NCBI RefSeq assembly: GCF_000706645.1
Contig: NZ_KL407337.1
Span: 250,320-314,319, forward strand
Reading direction: 5' to 3'
Source: Bartonella rochalimae ATCC BAA-1498
Lineage (GTDB): Bacteria > Pseudomonadota > Alphaproteobacteria > Rhizobiales > Rhizobiaceae
DNA length: 64,000 nucleotides
Shown: piece by piece, positions 48,076 to 60,274 of the stretch
Layout of the letters: every line of letters starts with the position of its first letter
How positions within the stretch are numbered: position 1 is the first letter of the stretch
Translations under genes and position numbers: made by a program
The notes under the pieces: generated by a model
Database searches by the model: none
The model's input: only the letters and a program-made list of their open reading frames with translations
Told to the model about the DNA's origin: nothing

Positions 48076-49752
48076 TTATTTTGAACGATGTAAAAAAACT
48101 ACACAAATAGGCTTTTTCCCCCAAATCTTATTAACAGCTGCTCTTACTGCACGCCTCGCAGCTTCTCGGATAAGTTCATTATCTTTTCTTTTTGCACGCG
48201 GAATATTATTAATGGCATTTTCAATAACATTTAGAAGAATATCTTCTAATAATTCCCCTGCCCTATCGCTTTTAGGAAGACCAAACATTATAAGACCAAT
48301 ATTATCAATTAAATCATGCTTACTATTCATGTGAAGAGAAACAGAAACATGACCAACATAACTTAACTTGCAACGCTCACGAATTCCTAATTCATCTTCA
48401 TTACCAAGCAGAAAACCATCTTTATAAATACGACCAACAGCGACTTGATCAATAATTTCTACTGGTTCTGGTGCAAGACGAAATATATCACCATTTCTAA
48501 TTCCAGCAACAGTTTTTATGCCAACTTGTTGTGCTAAAGTTTTTTGAGCTGTAAGATGTATCGCTTCACCATGTACAGGAATAAGGATCTGTGGTTTTGT
48601 CCAATCATACATTTGTAAAAGTTCTGAACGACGGGGATGACCTGAAACATGTACAAGAGCATCTCGATTGGTAATAATGTTAATACCCTGATCAATAAAA
48701 CGATTTTGTATATCAATAATAGCTTTTTCATTACCTGGAATATTACGTGATGAATAAATAATTGTATCACCAGGAGAGAGAGTGATATTTTTCATTTCAT
48801 TTCGTGAGAGTTTTGCTAATGCAGCACGTGGTTCACCTTGACTACCAGTTACTACCAAAACAATATTTTGGGGTGGAATATGGCTATAATCTTCTTCTGT
48901 TATAAATGGTGCTATATCATCCATATAACCAAGCTCTTGTGCGACCATAACACTACGCTTTAAAGAACGTCCTACCAAAAGAACTTGACGTCCAACAGAT
49001 TCTGCAGCAAGAGCAATTGAGCGTATACGGCCAATATTAGAGGCAAAAGTTGTAATAGCAATTCGACCTTTAGCTTTCAAAATAATTTCAGAAATACTTT
49101 CCTGAACTTGTTGTTCCGATGGTGATATACCATCTTGAAGTGCATTAGTGGAATCACATAATAAGGCTAATACACCTTTATTCCCCAAAGTCCGAAACCG
49201 TTCTTCATCTGTTATAGGCCCAAGTGAAGGCGTATGATCAATTTTCCAATCCCCAGTATGAATCACATTTCCTAAAGATGTTGTAATAGCTAAAGAAACT
49301 GCTTCTGGAATCGAATGATTAACAGAAATAGCTTCGATTGAAAATGGTCCAACCTGAAAGCAATCGCCAGATTGAAAAATATTAACTGGAATTTCATGAA
49401 ATTCAAAATCTGACTGTCTTTTACTCTCTAATAATCCAGCTGTAAAACAAGTGCAATAAATTGGAATTTTAAGCTTTGGCCATAAATCAAGAACAGCACC
49501 ATAATGATCTTCATGAGCATGTGTTAAAATAAGACCACAGACATTATGTTTTTCATTTTCTAAAAAACGAATATCTGGCAAAATAAGATCTACTCCAGGT
49601 AATTCAGGACCTGCAAAACTAACTCCCATATCAACAAGTAACCATTCACGACAATCTTTAGGACCAAATCCATAGGCAGCTAGATTCATTCCTATTTCTC
49701 CAACTCCTCCTAAAGGTAAAAAAACCAATTCATTCTTATTGGCAACAGTCAT
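48076..49752 (-). CDS. rnj: Ribonuclease J
   Basis: MBL-fold RNase with 5'-exo- and endonuclease activity, involved in rRNA maturation and mRNA decay in alphaproteobacteria. The 558-residue product has HAHEDH at residues 78-83 as the metal motif, VNHSIPEAVSLAI, IHTGDWKIDHTP, the beta-CASP segment ITTFASNIGRI and VTGSQGEPRAALAKLS, and VHVSGHPRRSELLQM. Its presence beside an RNase E gene in the same window shows that the organism has both main decay enzymes. It lies 52 bp downstream of birA. Confidence 0.94.
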   Translation of the reverse strand: MTVANKNELVFLPLGGVGEIGMNLAAYGFGPKDCREWLLVDMGVSFAGPELPGVDLILPDIRFLENEKHNVCGLILTHAHEDHYGAVLDLWPKLKIPIYCTCFTAGLLESKRQSDFEFHEIPVNIFQSGDCFQVGPFSIEAISVNHSIPEAVSLAITTSLGNVIHTGDWKIDHTPSLGPITDEERFRTLGNKGVLALLCDSTNALQDGISPSEQQVQESISEIILKAKGRIAITTFASNIGRIRSIALAAESVGRQVLLVGRSLKRSVMVAQELGYMDDIAPFITEEDYSHIPPQNIVLVVTGSQGEPRAALAKLSRNEMKNITLSPGDTIIYSSRNIPGNEKAIIDIQNRFIDQGINIITNRDALVHVSGHPRRSELLQMYDWTKPQILIPVHGEAIHLTAQKTLAQQVGIKTVAGIRNGDIFRLAPEPVEIIDQVAVGRIYKDGFLLGNEDELGIRERCKLSYVGHVSVSLHMNSKHDLIDNIGLIMFGLPKSDRAGELLEDILLNVIENAINNIPRAKRKDNELIREAARRAVRAAVNKIWGKKPICVVFLHRSK

Positions 49753-49804
49753 AAATGTCTCCTAAATTATTAAGATAACTCATGCTGAAATAAAACTTTA
49801 TAAG

Positions 49805-50614
49805 TCAATTACAATCTACATCAGCAGAAGCAGCTAAACCAAAATGAACATCTCCAGATGTTATGATTGCCCGCTGACCATTTTTTTGTTTTACAATACA
49901 GTTAAAATCACAATCAAGACCATCAAAAATACCTTCAATGATCCTTTCATCGCTATTTACTGTAATGTGTTGTCCAAGATGAGAACAATATAAAAGCCAT
50001 TTTTTACGAATTGTATCACATCCATAGGGTTGTTTCCAAAGAAGATAATTTTCAGCAAAATATTGCGTCAGAGCGGTAAACAATTGTTCTTTATCAATAT
50101 TTAAACCAATATTCTTTATACTTGAGGTTGGATACGGCGCATCTTCATAATGGTATTCTACATTCATACCAATACCAATAACTAATGCATATTTTTGCGG
50201 AGTTAGTTTGAAAAGTTCAAGTAAAATCCCACAGCTTTTAGCTCCTTTAAGTAAAATATCATTCGGCCATTTTAAACTAATAATGTCGTTAGCTTGCTTT
50301 TCATTCTTTATAAATTGTTTGACAGCCTCTAACATACTTACTCCAGCAACAAAACTAAGTTGAGCAGCAGTCTGATGGATAATATCATCAATTAATAAAA
50401 GGCTAGAATAAAGATTTCCTTTTGGACTACTCCATATTCTTCCTCTTCTAGCTCTTCCTTGTGTTTGTTCATTCGCAACAATCCAAAGATACCCGTGATG
50501 TCCAGAATGTGCCTTTTGCTGTGCAACAAGATTTGTTGAGTCAACACTTTCATATGATTCAATATCATACCCTTGTTTTTTTGCAAAGTCTGACAACACA
50601 TAAACCATATTCAC
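49805..50614 (-). CDS. birA: Biotin-[acetyl-CoA-carboxylase] ligase BirA (no DNA-binding domain)
   Basis: Attaches biotin to carboxylase carrier domains. The 269-residue protein is a class I ligase without the helix-turn-helix repressor domain. The biotinyl-AMP site is GRARRGRIWSSPKGNLYSS, with ESVDSTN near the N-terminus, LKWPNDIL and GILLE. The GTG at 50614 shares a base with the nuoN stop (TAGTG); the ATG at 50608 is the alternative. It is thus attached to the complex I operon, as in other rhizobia. Confidence 0.93.
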   Translation of the reverse strand: MNMVYVLSDFAKKQGYDIESYESVDSTNLVAQQKAHSGHHGYLWIVANEQTQGRARRGRIWSSPKGNLYSSLLLIDDIIHQTAAQLSFVAGVSMLEAVKQFIKNEKQANDIISLKWPNDILLKGAKSCGILLELFKLTPQKYALVIGIGMNVEYHYEDAPYPTSSIKNIGLNIDKEQLFTALTQYFAENYLLWKQPYGCDTIRKKWLLYCSHLGQHITVNSDERIIEGIFDGLDCDFNCIVKQKNGQRAIITSGDVHFGLAASADVDCN

Positions 50615-52068
50615 TAAAACAATGCTGCAGCTGCTTGTTCTGCCAATTCAGAAAATACAATTCCAAAAAACACATAAAATAAAATGAACAATGCAGAAAA
50701 AGTAAGACAAAACTTAAGTTCGCTTGATAAAGAAATAAAGCCAGCTTTTGCATCATCAAACCACATAATTTTGATGACACGCAAATAATAAAAAGCACTA
50801 ACCACAGAAGCCAATACACCAACGACAGCAAGCGGAATAAGACCTGCATGAACAGCTGCAGAAAATGTATACCACTTTCCAAAAAAACCTGCCATAGGTG
50901 GTATACTTGCTAACGAAAAAAGATGTATTGTCATAATAATAGCCATAAACGGATTTGTTTTTGCCAATCCTGCAAGATCATAAATATTTTCAACATTTCC
51001 ATCATGCGACCGCATACTAAGAATGAAAGAAAACGAACCAAGTGTCATAACAAGATAAATGGTCATATAAATGATAACACCTTTTACCCCAAGTACATTT
51101 CCTGCAGCTAACCCAACAAGAGCATATCCCATATGACTAATCGATGAATAAGCCATTAGACGCTTAATATTACTTTGACCAATTGCAGCAAATGCACCTA
51201 ATATCATTGATGCAATCGCTATAAATACTATAATTTGCTGCCATGCAGGCATAAGGTTATCAGCGTTATCAAATGGAATAAAAGCAACAACAATTATACG
51301 AATAATTAACGCCATTGCTGCAACTTTAGGGGCACCAGCAAAAAACGCTGTAATAGGTGTTGGCGCGCCTTCGTAAACATCAGGTGTCCACATATGAAAT
51401 GGAACTGCAGAAATTTTGAAAGCCAAACCAGCTAAAATAAACACAATTCCAAAAATAACACCTAACTGCAAAACCTCACCTTTTAAAGCCAATGCAATTT
51501 CATGAAAGCTAATTTGGCCAGTAAAACCATAAAGTAATGAAATACCATAAAGAAGTAATCCTGAAGACAATGCACCTAAAACAAAATATTTTAATCCTGC
51601 TTCAGAAGATTTAACATTATTACGATTAATAGCAGCTAAAACATATAAAGATAAAGATTGTAGCTCTAACCCCATATAAAGAGACAGCATATTACCTGCT
51701 GAAATCATGAACATCATACCAAGGGTTGCAAACAGAACCAATACTGGAAATTCAAATATATCAAATTTTTGAGCACAGGTAAAAGAAACAGACATAATGA
51801 GAGCAAATAATGCGCCAATAAGCGTTAAAATTTTCATATAGCGGCTAAAAGAATCAATGATGAGCGCATCTGTGCAAAAAAAACCGCTTTTTGGAAAGAT
51901 CATCACGATAATAATAGTTGCAATAAGAAGAGCAATCGCTAAACCTGTAACAGTTAAATATGAATGCGCTCTAGAATAAACGCCGATTAAGAGCAGTGCT
52001 ATTCCTCCCAAGGCAATTAAAATCTCAGGAAGAATTAACACTAATTGAGTTATTATTTCAGTTTGCAT
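50614..52068 (-). CDS. nuoN: NADH-quinone oxidoreductase subunit N
   Basis: Antiporter-like proton-pumping subunit of complex I, 484 residues with about 14 membrane helices. Family segments include [37 protein letters not shown] and [17 protein letters not shown]. The conserved lysines ([18 protein letters not shown]) and TM5 glutamate of the channel are present by position ([15 protein letters not shown]). It is the last nuo gene and its stop touches birA. Confidence 0.97.
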   Translation of the reverse strand: MQTEIITQLVLILPEILIALGGIALLLIGVYSRAHSYLTVTGLAIALLIATIIIVMIFPKSGFFCTDALIIDSFSRYMKILTLIGALFALIMSVSFTCAQKFDIFEFPVLVLFATLGMMFMISAGNMLSLYMGLELQSLSLYVLAAINRNNVKSSEAGLKYFVLGALSSGLLLYGISLLYGFTGQISFHEIALALKGEVLQLGVIFGIVFILAGLAFKISAVPFHMWTPDVYEGAPTPITAFFAGAPKVAAMALIIRIIVVAFIPFDNADNLMPAWQQIIVFIAIASMILGAFAAIGQSNIKRLMAYSSISHMGYALVGLAAGNVLGVKGVIIYMTIYLVMTLGSFSFILSMRSHDGNVENIYDLAGLAKTNPFMAIIMTIHLFSLASIPPMAGFFGKWYTFSAAVHAGLIPLAVVGVLASVVSAFYYLRVIKIMWFDDAKAGFISLSSELKFCLTFSALFILFYVFFGIVFSELAEQAAAALF

Positions 52069-52085
52069 GAGCGTTCATCTTTTAT

Positions 52086-53558
52086 TTAGTGCAGCTGGTT
52101 GATCAAAGATTCTACCGCAGACATTGTTGTTTTAAAAATTGGTGTTGGATAAACACCAAAAAATATTGTGAGAATAACCATTGGATAAAGGGTGAATTTC
52201 TCTATTGGTGATAGATCAAGAAGAACTTTCAAGTTTTCTTTTTCTAAAGAGCCAAAAACAATGCGCCGATAAAGATAAAGTGCATAAGCTGCTGATAAAA
52301 TAACGCCAGTTGTAGCAAAAACAGCAACCAATTTATTAACTTGGAAAACACCTATTAGAGTTAAAAACTCGCCGATAAATCCTGAACTTCCAGGTAACCC
52401 AATATTTGCCATAGTAAAAATCAAGAAAACAACAGCATATTTAGGCATATTATTTACTAAACCGCCAAACGCTGAAATTTCACGTGTATGTAAGCGGTTA
52501 TAGATCACTCCAACACAAAGAAATAAAGCCGCTGAAACAATTCCATGCGATAGCATCTGATAAATAGCACCTTGAATGCCTTGTTCATTAGCAGAAAAAA
52601 TACCCATCGTTACATATCCCATATGCGCCACCGATGAATAAGCAATCAGTTTCTTTATATCACTTTGAACAAGTGCAACTAAAGATGTGTAAATAATCGC
52701 AATTAGCGATAATGTGAAAACTAAAGAAGAAAAATCAGCTGAAGCAATAGGAAACATTGGTAATGAAAAACGAATAAAACCATAACCGCCCAATTTAAGT
52801 AATACGCCAGCTAAAATAACAGAGCCTGCTGTTGGTGCTTCCACATGAGCATCAGGCAACCATGTATGAACTGGCCACATTGGCATTTTAACAGCAAAAG
52901 AAGCAAAAAATGCAAGCCACAACCACGTCTGCATATGTGTATTAAACTGGTAGGTTAACAAAGTTGGTATATCAAGTGTTCCTGCTTCCCAATACATAAC
53001 CATGATAGCAACCAGCATGAGCACTGAGCCAAGCAAAGTATATAAGAAAAATTTCATACTTGCATAAATACGACGCGCCCCACCCCAAACACCAATAATA
53101 ATAAACATTGGAATAAGGCTACCTTCAAAAAAGATATAGAATAAGATTGCATCAAGAGCACAAAAAACTCCAATAATTGCAACTTCGAGAAGAAGAAAAG
53201 CAATCATGTAATCTTTTAATCTATCTTGAATAGTATTCCAACTTGCTAAAATACAGAAAGGTAAAAGAAAAGCTGAAAGAACAACAAAAAGAACAGAAAT
53301 ACCATCGATACCTACATGATAACTAATATCACTACCTAACCAGTGGAATTTCTCAACCATCTGAAAATCAGAGTTTGTAGTATCAAATCCTGCCCAAATA
53401 ACTAAAGAAATAATAAAAACAAACACAGTCGTAAAAAACGCTACATTACGTATATTGCGTTTTGCTGCTTCACTATCATCCTTGATTAATAAAATCAGGA
53501 ACACACCAACAAGCGGCAAAAAAGTAACAGTAGAAAGAATAGGCCAGTCGGTCATCAA
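52086..53558 (-). CDS. nuoM: NADH-quinone oxidoreductase subunit M
   Basis: Second antiporter-like subunit, 490 residues with about 14 helices. Diagnostic stretches are [19 protein letters not shown] with the channel glutamate, [40 protein letters not shown] and [15 protein letters not shown]. It begins four bases before the end of nuoL (overlap) and ends 17 bp before nuoN. Confidence 0.97.
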   Translation of the reverse strand: MMTDWPILSTVTFLPLVGVFLILLIKDDSEAAKRNIRNVAFFTTVFVFIISLVIWAGFDTTNSDFQMVEKFHWLGSDISYHVGIDGISVLFVVLSAFLLPFCILASWNTIQDRLKDYMIAFLLLEVAIIGVFCALDAILFYIFFEGSLIPMFIIIGVWGGARRIYASMKFFLYTLLGSVLMLVAIMVMYWEAGTLDIPTLLTYQFNTHMQTWLWLAFFASFAVKMPMWPVHTWLPDAHVEAPTAGSVILAGVLLKLGGYGFIRFSLPMFPIASADFSSLVFTLSLIAIIYTSLVALVQSDIKKLIAYSSVAHMGYVTMGIFSANEQGIQGAIYQMLSHGIVSAALFLCVGVIYNRLHTREISAFGGLVNNMPKYAVVFLIFTMANIGLPGSSGFIGEFLTLIGVFQVNKLVAVFATTGVILSAAYALYLYRRIVFGSLEKENLKVLLDLSPIEKFTLYPMVILTIFFGVYPTPIFKTTMSAVESLINQLH

Positions 53559-55522
53559 TTTAAGCTCCTAATCATCATCCATGTGATGAGTGTTGCCACG
53601 CCAATCAGCATTGCAAATGCATAATGATAAAGATATCCTGTTTGCATGCGAATAACTTTATTTGTGATGTTAATAATACGTGCTGCAATGCCATTTGGGC
53701 CTAAACCATCAATAACCTTATTGTCACCTATTTTCCAAAAAAAGTTACCAATTCCCAAGGCAGAACGAACAAATAAAATATTATAAACTTCATCAAAATA
53801 CCATTTATTATAAAGAAATCGGTGTAATATAGGTAAAAATTCAGCAATTCTTTTAGGAATTGAAGGAACTAGAATATAAAATAAATACGCTAAGGTAAAA
53901 CCAAGAATCATCGCTGTAAATGGCGACCATTTTACCCAGTCAGGTACATTGTGTGCTTCATGAAGAATATGATTATGACTTCCCGTAAATAATGCACCTT
54001 TCCAAAAAGCATCATAAAAGTCACCAAAAAAATAAGGCTGGAAAATTACACCAGCAAACAATGCTCCGATAGATAAAATAAATAATGGAACTAACATCAC
54101 TGGAGCTGATTCATGCACATGATGCATAACATCAACGGTTGCACGTGTCTTGCCATGAAATGTCATAAATATAAGCCGCCAAGAATAAAAACTCGTTAAT
54201 AAAGCAGATAAAATAAGAAGCCAAAAAGCATATTCTGACGCAATATTATGCGATGCAAAGGCAGATTCTATAATAGCATCTTTTGAAAAAAATCCTGCAG
54301 TGCCAAAAAAAGTTCCAGGAATTCCAAAGCCTGTTAAGGCAATAGTTCCTATAAACATCATCCAATAAGTTGTTTTTATATGTTTATATAATCCACCCAT
54401 TTTTCGCATATCTTGTTCATCAGAAACAGCATGAATTACAGATCCTGCTCCGAGAAATAATAAGGCTTTAAAAAAAGCGTGCGTAAAAAGATGGAAAATG
54501 GCTGCTCCATATGCTCCAACCCCTAACCCAACAAACATATAACCAAGCTGTGAACAAGTAGAATAAGCAATAACGCGCTTGATATCATTTTGTACGACTC
54601 CCACAGTTGCAGCAAAAAATGCTGTCGTTGCCCCAATAATAATGATTACTGTTAAAGCATTCGGAGAAAGTTCAAAAATCGGTGACATACGCGCAATCAT
54701 AAAAACACCAGCCGTTACCATTGTAGCTGCATGAATGAGCGCAGATACTGGAGTTGGTCCTTCCATCGCATCAGGAAGCCACGTATGTAAAAGAAATTGT
54801 GCTGATTTACCCATAGCGCCAACAAATAAAAGAAGACATGTAATAGTAATTACTGTTTGTCCCCCAAAATGACCACCTAAAAACGTCATACCCTTTATAA
54901 AATTATTATCTGCAGCTTTTGTAAAAATATCTACAAAATTAACTGACTGAAATAAAACAAAAATGTTGAATATTCCTAATAGAAAACCAAAATCCCCAAC
55001 ACGATTAACTACAAAAGCTTTCATTGCTGCCTTATTAGCAGAATCCCGCTGAAACCAAAAACCAATCAACAAATAAGATACAAGGCCAACACCTTCCCAT
55101 CCAAAAAACATTTGAATTAGATTATTGGCTGTCACCAACATCAACATCATAAATGTAAATAAAGAAAGATAAGCAAAAAAACGAGGCCTTGAAGGATCAT
55201 GATGCATATAACCAATTGAATAAATATGAACTAATGCCGAGACACTATTCACTACAACAAGCATAACAGCTGTCAATGTATCAACATGCAAAGACCAATT
55301 AAACACTAATTTATCAATAACTACCCATTGCAATAGCGGTATATCAACTGTTGAAGCATTATTAAAAGCCATACTTAAAAAAGATATCCATGATAACCCA
55401 GCAACAATCATCATAAAGCTAGATGTTACCAGCTCACTAGCACGAGGAGCTATAGTCTTTCCACCTATTGCAGCAATTAAAAAACCTAAAAGCGGAAGAA
55501 AAACGATCATATAATACATCAC
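53555..55522 (-). CDS. nuoL: NADH-quinone oxidoreductase subunit L
   Basis: Distal antiporter-like subunit, 655 residues, with the long lateral helix region at the C-terminus that spans NuoM and NuoN. Seen are [18 protein letters not shown] with the channel glutamate, [46 protein letters not shown] and [20 protein letters not shown]. The gap from nuoK is three bases. Confidence 0.97.
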   Translation of the reverse strand: MMYYMIVFLPLLGFLIAAIGGKTIAPRASELVTSSFMMIVAGLSWISFLSMAFNNASTVDIPLLQWVVIDKLVFNWSLHVDTLTAVMLVVVNSVSALVHIYSIGYMHHDPSRPRFFAYLSLFTFMMLMLVTANNLIQMFFGWEGVGLVSYLLIGFWFQRDSANKAAMKAFVVNRVGDFGFLLGIFNIFVLFQSVNFVDIFTKAADNNFIKGMTFLGGHFGGQTVITITCLLLFVGAMGKSAQFLLHTWLPDAMEGPTPVSALIHAATMVTAGVFMIARMSPIFELSPNALTVIIIIGATTAFFAATVGVVQNDIKRVIAYSTCSQLGYMFVGLGVGAYGAAIFHLFTHAFFKALLFLGAGSVIHAVSDEQDMRKMGGLYKHIKTTYWMMFIGTIALTGFGIPGTFFGTAGFFSKDAIIESAFASHNIASEYAFWLLILSALLTSFYSWRLIFMTFHGKTRATVDVMHHVHESAPVMLVPLFILSIGALFAGVIFQPYFFGDFYDAFWKGALFTGSHNHILHEAHNVPDWVKWSPFTAMILGFTLAYLFYILVPSIPKRIAEFLPILHRFLYNKWYFDEVYNILFVRSALGIGNFFWKIGDNKVIDGLGPNGIAARIINITNKVIRMQTGYLYHYAFAMLIGVATLITWMMIRSLN

Positions 55523-55525
55523 GTA

Positions 55526-55834
55526 TCAGCCCTTCATCACATTAACATCTTCAACCGCAATAGAACCACGATTACGAAAAAACACAACAAGAATTGCTAG
55601 ACCAATTGCTGCTTCAGCAGCTGCTACTGTCAAGATAAATAAAGAAAATACTTGCCCAACTAAATCATGAAGAAAAGCTGAAAACGCAACAAAATTAAGA
55701 TTGACCGAGAGCAATATAAGCTCAATTGACATAAGAATAACAATTACATTCTTTCTATTTAAAAAAATACCAAGAATGCCAATTGTAAATATCAATACAG
55801 AAACAGTGAGATAATGAACAATATCAATGTACAT
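55526..55834 (-). CDS. nuoK: NADH-quinone oxidoreductase subunit K
   Basis: Small three-helix subunit, 102 residues from the ATG at 55834 ([16 protein letters not shown]). It carries the two membrane glutamates of the proton path in [17 protein letters not shown] and [14 protein letters not shown] longer frame extends upstream to 55921 but overlaps nuoJ and adds a non-family lysine-rich segment, so the internal ATG is used. Confidence 0.96.
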   Translation of the reverse strand: MYIDIVHYLTVSVLIFTIGILGIFLNRKNVIVILMSIELILLSVNLNFVAFSAFLHDLVGQVFSLFILTVAAAEAAIGLAILVVFFRNRGSIAVEDVNVMKG

Positions 55835-55847
55835 AATAATCTTTCCG

Positions 55848-56468
55848 CTAAATACCTTTACCTGATTCAACTTTTTTAATTTCAATTGCACTTTCTGGTG
55901 TTCTCGCAACTTGAACTGCAATCGACTGTCGTTTAACTCCTGATCTGTGACGGAGTGTCAGAACAATAGCGCCAATCATTGCAACTAATAAAATTAATCC
56001 TGAGATTTGAAAGTAGAAAACATAATCTGTATAGAGAATGTCTCCTAGTGCTTGAGTATTTGTTCGCTGTGTTAAATCTGGCGTTGGTTGTGTAGCATGA
56101 ACTCCTGAAACTGGAAAAAAACTGTTGCTAATAAAAACAAAAATAAGCTCTATAGCGATTATAATACCAATAAAAGCACCAATAGGAGCATATTTGAGTG
56201 TACCACTTTTTAATTCAGCAAAGTCAACATCAAGCATCATAACTACAAATAAAAATAAAACTGCTACAGCACCAACATAGACAACCAATAAGATAAGTCC
56301 TAAAAATTCTGCTCCTGCAAGCAAAAACAAAGCCGCGGCATTAAAAAATGCCAGTATTAAAAATAAGACTGAATGAACAGGATTACGTGCGACAACAACA
56401 ATGACCGCACTTATAAGCATAATGAAAGCAAAAATATAGAAAAATGCCGCTGCTAGACCTGTTAGCAT
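55848..56468 (-). CDS. nuoJ: NADH-quinone oxidoreductase subunit J
   Basis: Five-helix membrane subunit, 206 residues from the ATG at 56468 ([15 protein letters not shown]), which is preceded by GAGGGGAAG as ribosome binding site; a start at 56486 would translate through that site. Family segments are [22 protein letters not shown] and [26 protein letters not shown] with the pi-bulge helix TM3. The C-terminus is soluble and variable. Confidence 0.96.
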   Translation of the reverse strand: MLTGLAAAFFYIFAFIMLISAVIVVVARNPVHSVLFLILAFFNAAALFLLAGAEFLGLILLVVYVGAVAVLFLFVVMMLDVDFAELKSGTLKYAPIGAFIGIIIAIELIFVFISNSFFPVSGVHATQPTPDLTQRTNTQALGDILYTDYVFYFQISGLILLVAMIGAIVLTLRHRSGVKRQSIAVQVARTPESAIEIKKVESGKGI

Positions 56469-56562
56469 AGACTTCCCCTCAATCAATCAATAGGTATGAA
56501 TTTTCATACCAGACTATCCTTATCGGATACATTATCCAACTACTTTCCATTTAATAATACAC

Positions 56563-57054
56563 CTAACGATAAGGTGAATCTATTAATATATTACGAGCAA
56601 TTTCCCGCTCCCAACGATCTCCATTATTTAAAAGCTTTTCTTTATCATAATAGAGTTCTTCACGCATTTCTGTTGCAAACTCAAAATTCGGACCTTCCAC
56701 AATAGCATCAACTGGACAAGCCTCTTGACAAAAACCACAATAGATACACTTCACCATATCAATATCATAGCGAATAGTTCTACGTGTACCATCATTACAT
56801 CGAGGCCCAGCTTCAATCGTAATAGCCTGTGCGGGACAAATTGCTTCACATAATTTACATGCGATACACCGTTCTTCTCCATTTGGATAGCGACGCAAAG
56901 CATGTTCACCACGAAAACGTGGAGAAACACAACCTTTTTCATAGGGATAATTAATTGTAGGTTTTGGAGAAAAAAACTGACGCATTGCTAAAAAAAAGGC
57001 ACTTATGAATTCTAATAAAAGAAGTGATTTTGCTGCTTGAATAAGACTTGACAT
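56563..57054 (-). CDS. nuoI: NADH-quinone oxidoreductase subunit I
   Basis: Carries iron-sulphur clusters N6a and N6b that pass electrons toward NuoB. The 163-residue protein has two ferredoxin motifs, [16 protein letters not shown] and [16 protein letters not shown], each followed by the expected spacing, and an N-terminal amphipathic helix for membrane contact. [18 protein letters not shown] is the usual alphaproteobacterial lead. It follows nuoH by 13 bp. Confidence 0.97.
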   Translation of the reverse strand: MSSLIQAAKSLLLLEFISAFFLAMRQFFSPKPTINYPYEKGCVSPRFRGEHALRRYPNGEERCIACKLCEAICPAQAITIEAGPRCNDGTRRTIRYDIDMVKCIYCGFCQEACPVDAIVEGPNFEFATEMREELYYDKEKLLNNGDRWEREIARNILIDSPYR

Positions 57055-57067
57055 ATAAGCTTTCCTC

Positions 57068-58114
57068 TTAAGCTAAACCAGTGTATTGCAGAACAGCAGC
57101 GGTCATCACAACCATTGCCAATGAAATAGGAAGAAATACCTTCCAACCAAGGCGCATTAACTGATCATAGCGATATCGGGGTACAAATGCTTTAACCATA
57201 GCAAATCCAAAAAATACAAAACAAACCTTCAGAACAAACCAAATGACACCAGGAATCCAATTAAGCCACCATACATCAAAAGGAGGTAACCAGCCACCCA
57301 AAAACAAAATAGTTGTTAATGCACACATTAAAACAATTGCAACGTATTCACCAAGAAAAAAAAGCATATAAGGAGTTGAAGAATATTCAACCATATGTCC
57401 AGCAACAAGCTCAGATTCTGCCTCTACCAAATCAAAAGGAGGACGATTTGTCTCTGCAAGCGCAGAAATAAAAAATATAATAAACATTGGAAAAAGAACT
57501 AACCAATTCCAATCAAGAAAACTACTGAATGGCAAGCCAATATTCTTTCCAAAACCACTATTCTGTTTAAGAACAATTGCTGTAAGATCTAGTGAACCAC
57601 TTACTAAAACAACTGTAACAAGAACAAGACCAATTGAAACTTCATAAGAAACCATTTGTGCCGCTGAACGAAGAGCTCCTAAAAAAGGATATTTCGAGTT
57701 TGAGGCCCATCCTCCCATGATAACACCATAAACTTCAAGAGATGAAATAGCCAGTATATATAGTAAACCAACATTAATACTTGCAATTTTCCAGCCTTCA
57801 TTAACTGGAACAACTGCCCATGCCGATAATGCAAGTGCCGCTGAAACAAAAGGAGCAAGAAGAAAAACACCTTTATTAGCTCCAGCAGGGATAATCGGTT
57901 CTTTAACAGCAAATTTTATCAAGTCTGCAAAAGACTGCAACAACCCCCATGGACCAACAACATTCGGTCCACGACGTAATTGGACAGCTGCCCAAATTTT
58001 CCTGTCTGCATAAAGCAAATAAGCAATTAAAACCAAAAGAACAACTAACAGAATAAGTGTTTTACCCACTATAATTAATAATGGCAATAGCCAAGCCATA
58101 AAGAAATCGTACAT
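57068..58114 (-). CDS. nuoH: NADH-quinone oxidoreductase subunit H
   Basis: Membrane subunit at the junction with the quinone site, 348 residues, about eight helices. Motifs are [55 protein letters not shown] in two parts, [19 protein letters not shown] (acidic loop lining the quinone chamber) and [15 protein letters not shown]. It lies 24 bp after nuoG. Confidence 0.97.
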   Translation of the reverse strand: MYDFFMAWLLPLLIIVGKTLILLVVLLVLIAYLLYADRKIWAAVQLRRGPNVVGPWGLLQSFADLIKFAVKEPIIPAGANKGVFLLAPFVSAALALSAWAVVPVNEGWKIASINVGLLYILAISSLEVYGVIMGGWASNSKYPFLGALRSAAQMVSYEVSIGLVLVTVVLVSGSLDLTAIVLKQNSGFGKNIGLPFSSFLDWNWLVLFPMFIIFFISALAETNRPPFDLVEAESELVAGHMVEYSSTPYMLFFLGEYVAIVLMCALTTILFLGGWLPPFDVWWLNWIPGVIWFVLKVCFVFFGFAMVKAFVPRYRYDQLMRLGWKVFLPISLAMVVMTAAVLQYTGLA

Positions 58115-58138
58115 AACTGTTCCTTTTCCCCTTTGTTC

Positions 58139-60208
58139 TTACTTCATAGCTTCTGCAGCATGACTTTTTGCAAGAGACGAACATTCTGCCATAATTGCAG
58201 AAGCACGCGCTATTGGATTTGTTAAATAAAAGTCTTTAATCATAGAAGTAAATTTTTGTGGCTTCAGAACAATTACTTGTGAACTCAGAGTTTTAAGATC
58301 ACTAATACATGAAGGCGTTATATTATCAATGGCACAAAGATGTGGAAAATCATTAAATAAACTTTGTCTCAATTGAGATAATGAATCAAAAGGAAGCTTT
58401 TTATTTAAAACATCGGATAAAGCACGTAAAATAGCCCAATCTTCTTTTGCTTCACCTGGAGCAAAACCAGCTCGATTTGTCATCTGAACACGACCTTCTG
58501 TATTAACATAAAGCCCTGATTTTTCAGTATAAGTAGATGCCGGTAGAATCACATCAGCAGCATGCGCACCATTATCACCGTGGCTTCCAATATAAATTAC
58601 GAAGGCTTTGTTATTGGTTAATTCTACTTCATCAGCGCTCAGCAAAAATAGAACCTCACAGGTTTTTACAATATTTTCAACTCCCAATTTATAGGTAAAA
58701 CCAATATCTAGTCCTCCAACAGTTGATGCAGCAGTATGAAGGATGCCAAATCCATTCCATTCTTCATTAAGAGCTCCAACAAGGTCCGCTAATTTTGCAA
58801 GACTCTTTAAAACAGATAAACCTTCCTTACCTGAAATAGCACCTTCTCCAATAAGAATAAGCGGTCTCTCAGCTTTTTTTAGTACATCAAAAAATGCATT
58901 CTCTCCACTAATAAGTTTATTTAATGAATCAGTACCAGCCCCAAGATAAGAATACGGATAACGCAAATCGACCTGTTCTCCAATTAATGCAATTGGAATT
59001 CTTCCTACTCGTTGATGTTTTAAAATACGTGCATTTAAAACAGCAGCCTCAACACGCGGATTAGATCCTACAATTAATATTGCATCAGCACGTTCGATAC
59101 CTGCAATAGTAGGATTAAAAATATAACTCGAACGGCCTAATTCAGCAGATAGAACCATACCCCTTTGACGACAGTCAAATGCCTTTGAGCCCAATGAAAG
59201 CAATAATAATTTAAGAGCGTACATTTCCTCAATAGAAACAAGATCTCCAGCAATTGCTCCAATTTTTTTTGCTGAAGTTTCAGATATAACTGTTTTAATT
59301 TTTTCAAAAGCTTCCGACCAACTTACAGGCTGAAGTTTTCCATCTTTTCGAACATACGGTTTATTAAGTCTTTGAGTACGCAATCCATCCCAAATAAAAC
59401 GTGTCTTATCTGAAATCCATTCCTCATTTATATCTTTATTAACGCGTGGTACAATTCGCATAACTTCGCGCCCTCGGCTGTCAATGCGAATAGCACTACC
59501 AAGAGCATCCATCACATCAATCGACTCTGTTTTAATTAATTCCCATGGACGCGCACAAAACGCATAAGGTCTTGAAGTTAAAGCACCTACTGGACAGAGA
59601 TCAATAACATTGCCTTGCAATTCAGATGTCATTGCTCTTTCAAGATATGTCGTGATTTCAGCATCTTCACCACGGCCAATTAAACCAAGATCTGAAACAC
59701 CTGCAATCTCTGTTGTAAAACGAACACAACGTGTGCAATGAATACACCGTGTCATCACAGTTTTTACAAGAGGTCCAATATACTTATCTTCAACAGCACG
59801 TTTATCTTCTGTATAACGAGAACAATCACGCCCATAAAAAATTGCTTGATCTTGAAGATCACATTCACCACCTTGATCACATACAGGACAATCTAATGGA
59901 TGGTTAATGAGGAGAAACTCCATAACGCCTTCACGGGCTTTTTTGACCATTTCCGTATTGACAAATATTTCAGGCATTTCACCATTTGGCCCTGATCGTA
60001 AATCACGTACTCCCATAGCACAAGAAGCTTGTGGTTTTGGAGGCCCACCTTTGACCTCTACCAAACACATACGACAATTCCCAGCAATTGATAAAGCTTC
60101 ATGAAAACAAAAACGTGGAACCTCAGCACCCGCAGCCTCAGCAGCTTGAAGCAATGTGTAATAGTCAGGAACTTCAATTTCTTTACCATCAACTTTAATA
60201 CTTATCAT
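58139..60208 (-). CDS. nuoG: NADH-quinone oxidoreductase subunit G
   Basis: Largest peripheral subunit, 689 residues from the ATG at 60208. TTG and GTG codons just upstream could add two residues but are weaker starts. An N-terminal 2Fe-2S domain (CFHEALSIAGNCRMCLVEV, then CAMGV) is followed by HPLDCPVCDQGGECDLQ (His-ligated N5 and neighbours) and CIHCTRCVRF...CPVGALTS. A molybdopterin-oxidoreductase-like domain without cofactor fills the rest (ILPASTYTEKSGLYVNTEGRVQ). It follows nuoF by about 65 bp. Confidence 0.96.
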   Translation of the reverse strand: MISIKVDGKEIEVPDYYTLLQAAEAAGAEVPRFCFHEALSIAGNCRMCLVEVKGGPPKPQASCAMGVRDLRSGPNGEMPEIFVNTEMVKKAREGVMEFLLINHPLDCPVCDQGGECDLQDQAIFYGRDCSRYTEDKRAVEDKYIGPLVKTVMTRCIHCTRCVRFTTEIAGVSDLGLIGRGEDAEITTYLERAMTSELQGNVIDLCPVGALTSRPYAFCARPWELIKTESIDVMDALGSAIRIDSRGREVMRIVPRVNKDINEEWISDKTRFIWDGLRTQRLNKPYVRKDGKLQPVSWSEAFEKIKTVISETSAKKIGAIAGDLVSIEEMYALKLLLLSLGSKAFDCRQRGMVLSAELGRSSYIFNPTIAGIERADAILIVGSNPRVEAAVLNARILKHQRVGRIPIALIGEQVDLRYPYSYLGAGTDSLNKLISGENAFFDVLKKAERPLILIGEGAISGKEGLSVLKSLAKLADLVGALNEEWNGFGILHTAASTVGGLDIGFTYKLGVENIVKTCEVLFLLSADEVELTNNKAFVIYIGSHGDNGAHAADVILPASTYTEKSGLYVNTEGRVQMTNRAGFAPGEAKEDWAILRALSDVLNKKLPFDSLSQLRQSLFNDFPHLCAIDNITPSCISDLKTLSSQVIVLKPQKFTSMIKDFYLTNPIARASAIMAECSSLAKSHAAEAMK

Positions 60209-60274
60209 CACCAATCCAGCTCGCGAATAACCTACTTCTCATTTGTATTTCATTATTTTTAAAAACAAAACTCT

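Noticed and set aside
55835-55921. Longer N-terminus for nuoK
   Set aside because: It overlaps nuoJ and adds a lysine-rich stretch absent from NuoK proteins; the internal ATG at 55834 gives the normal 102 residues.
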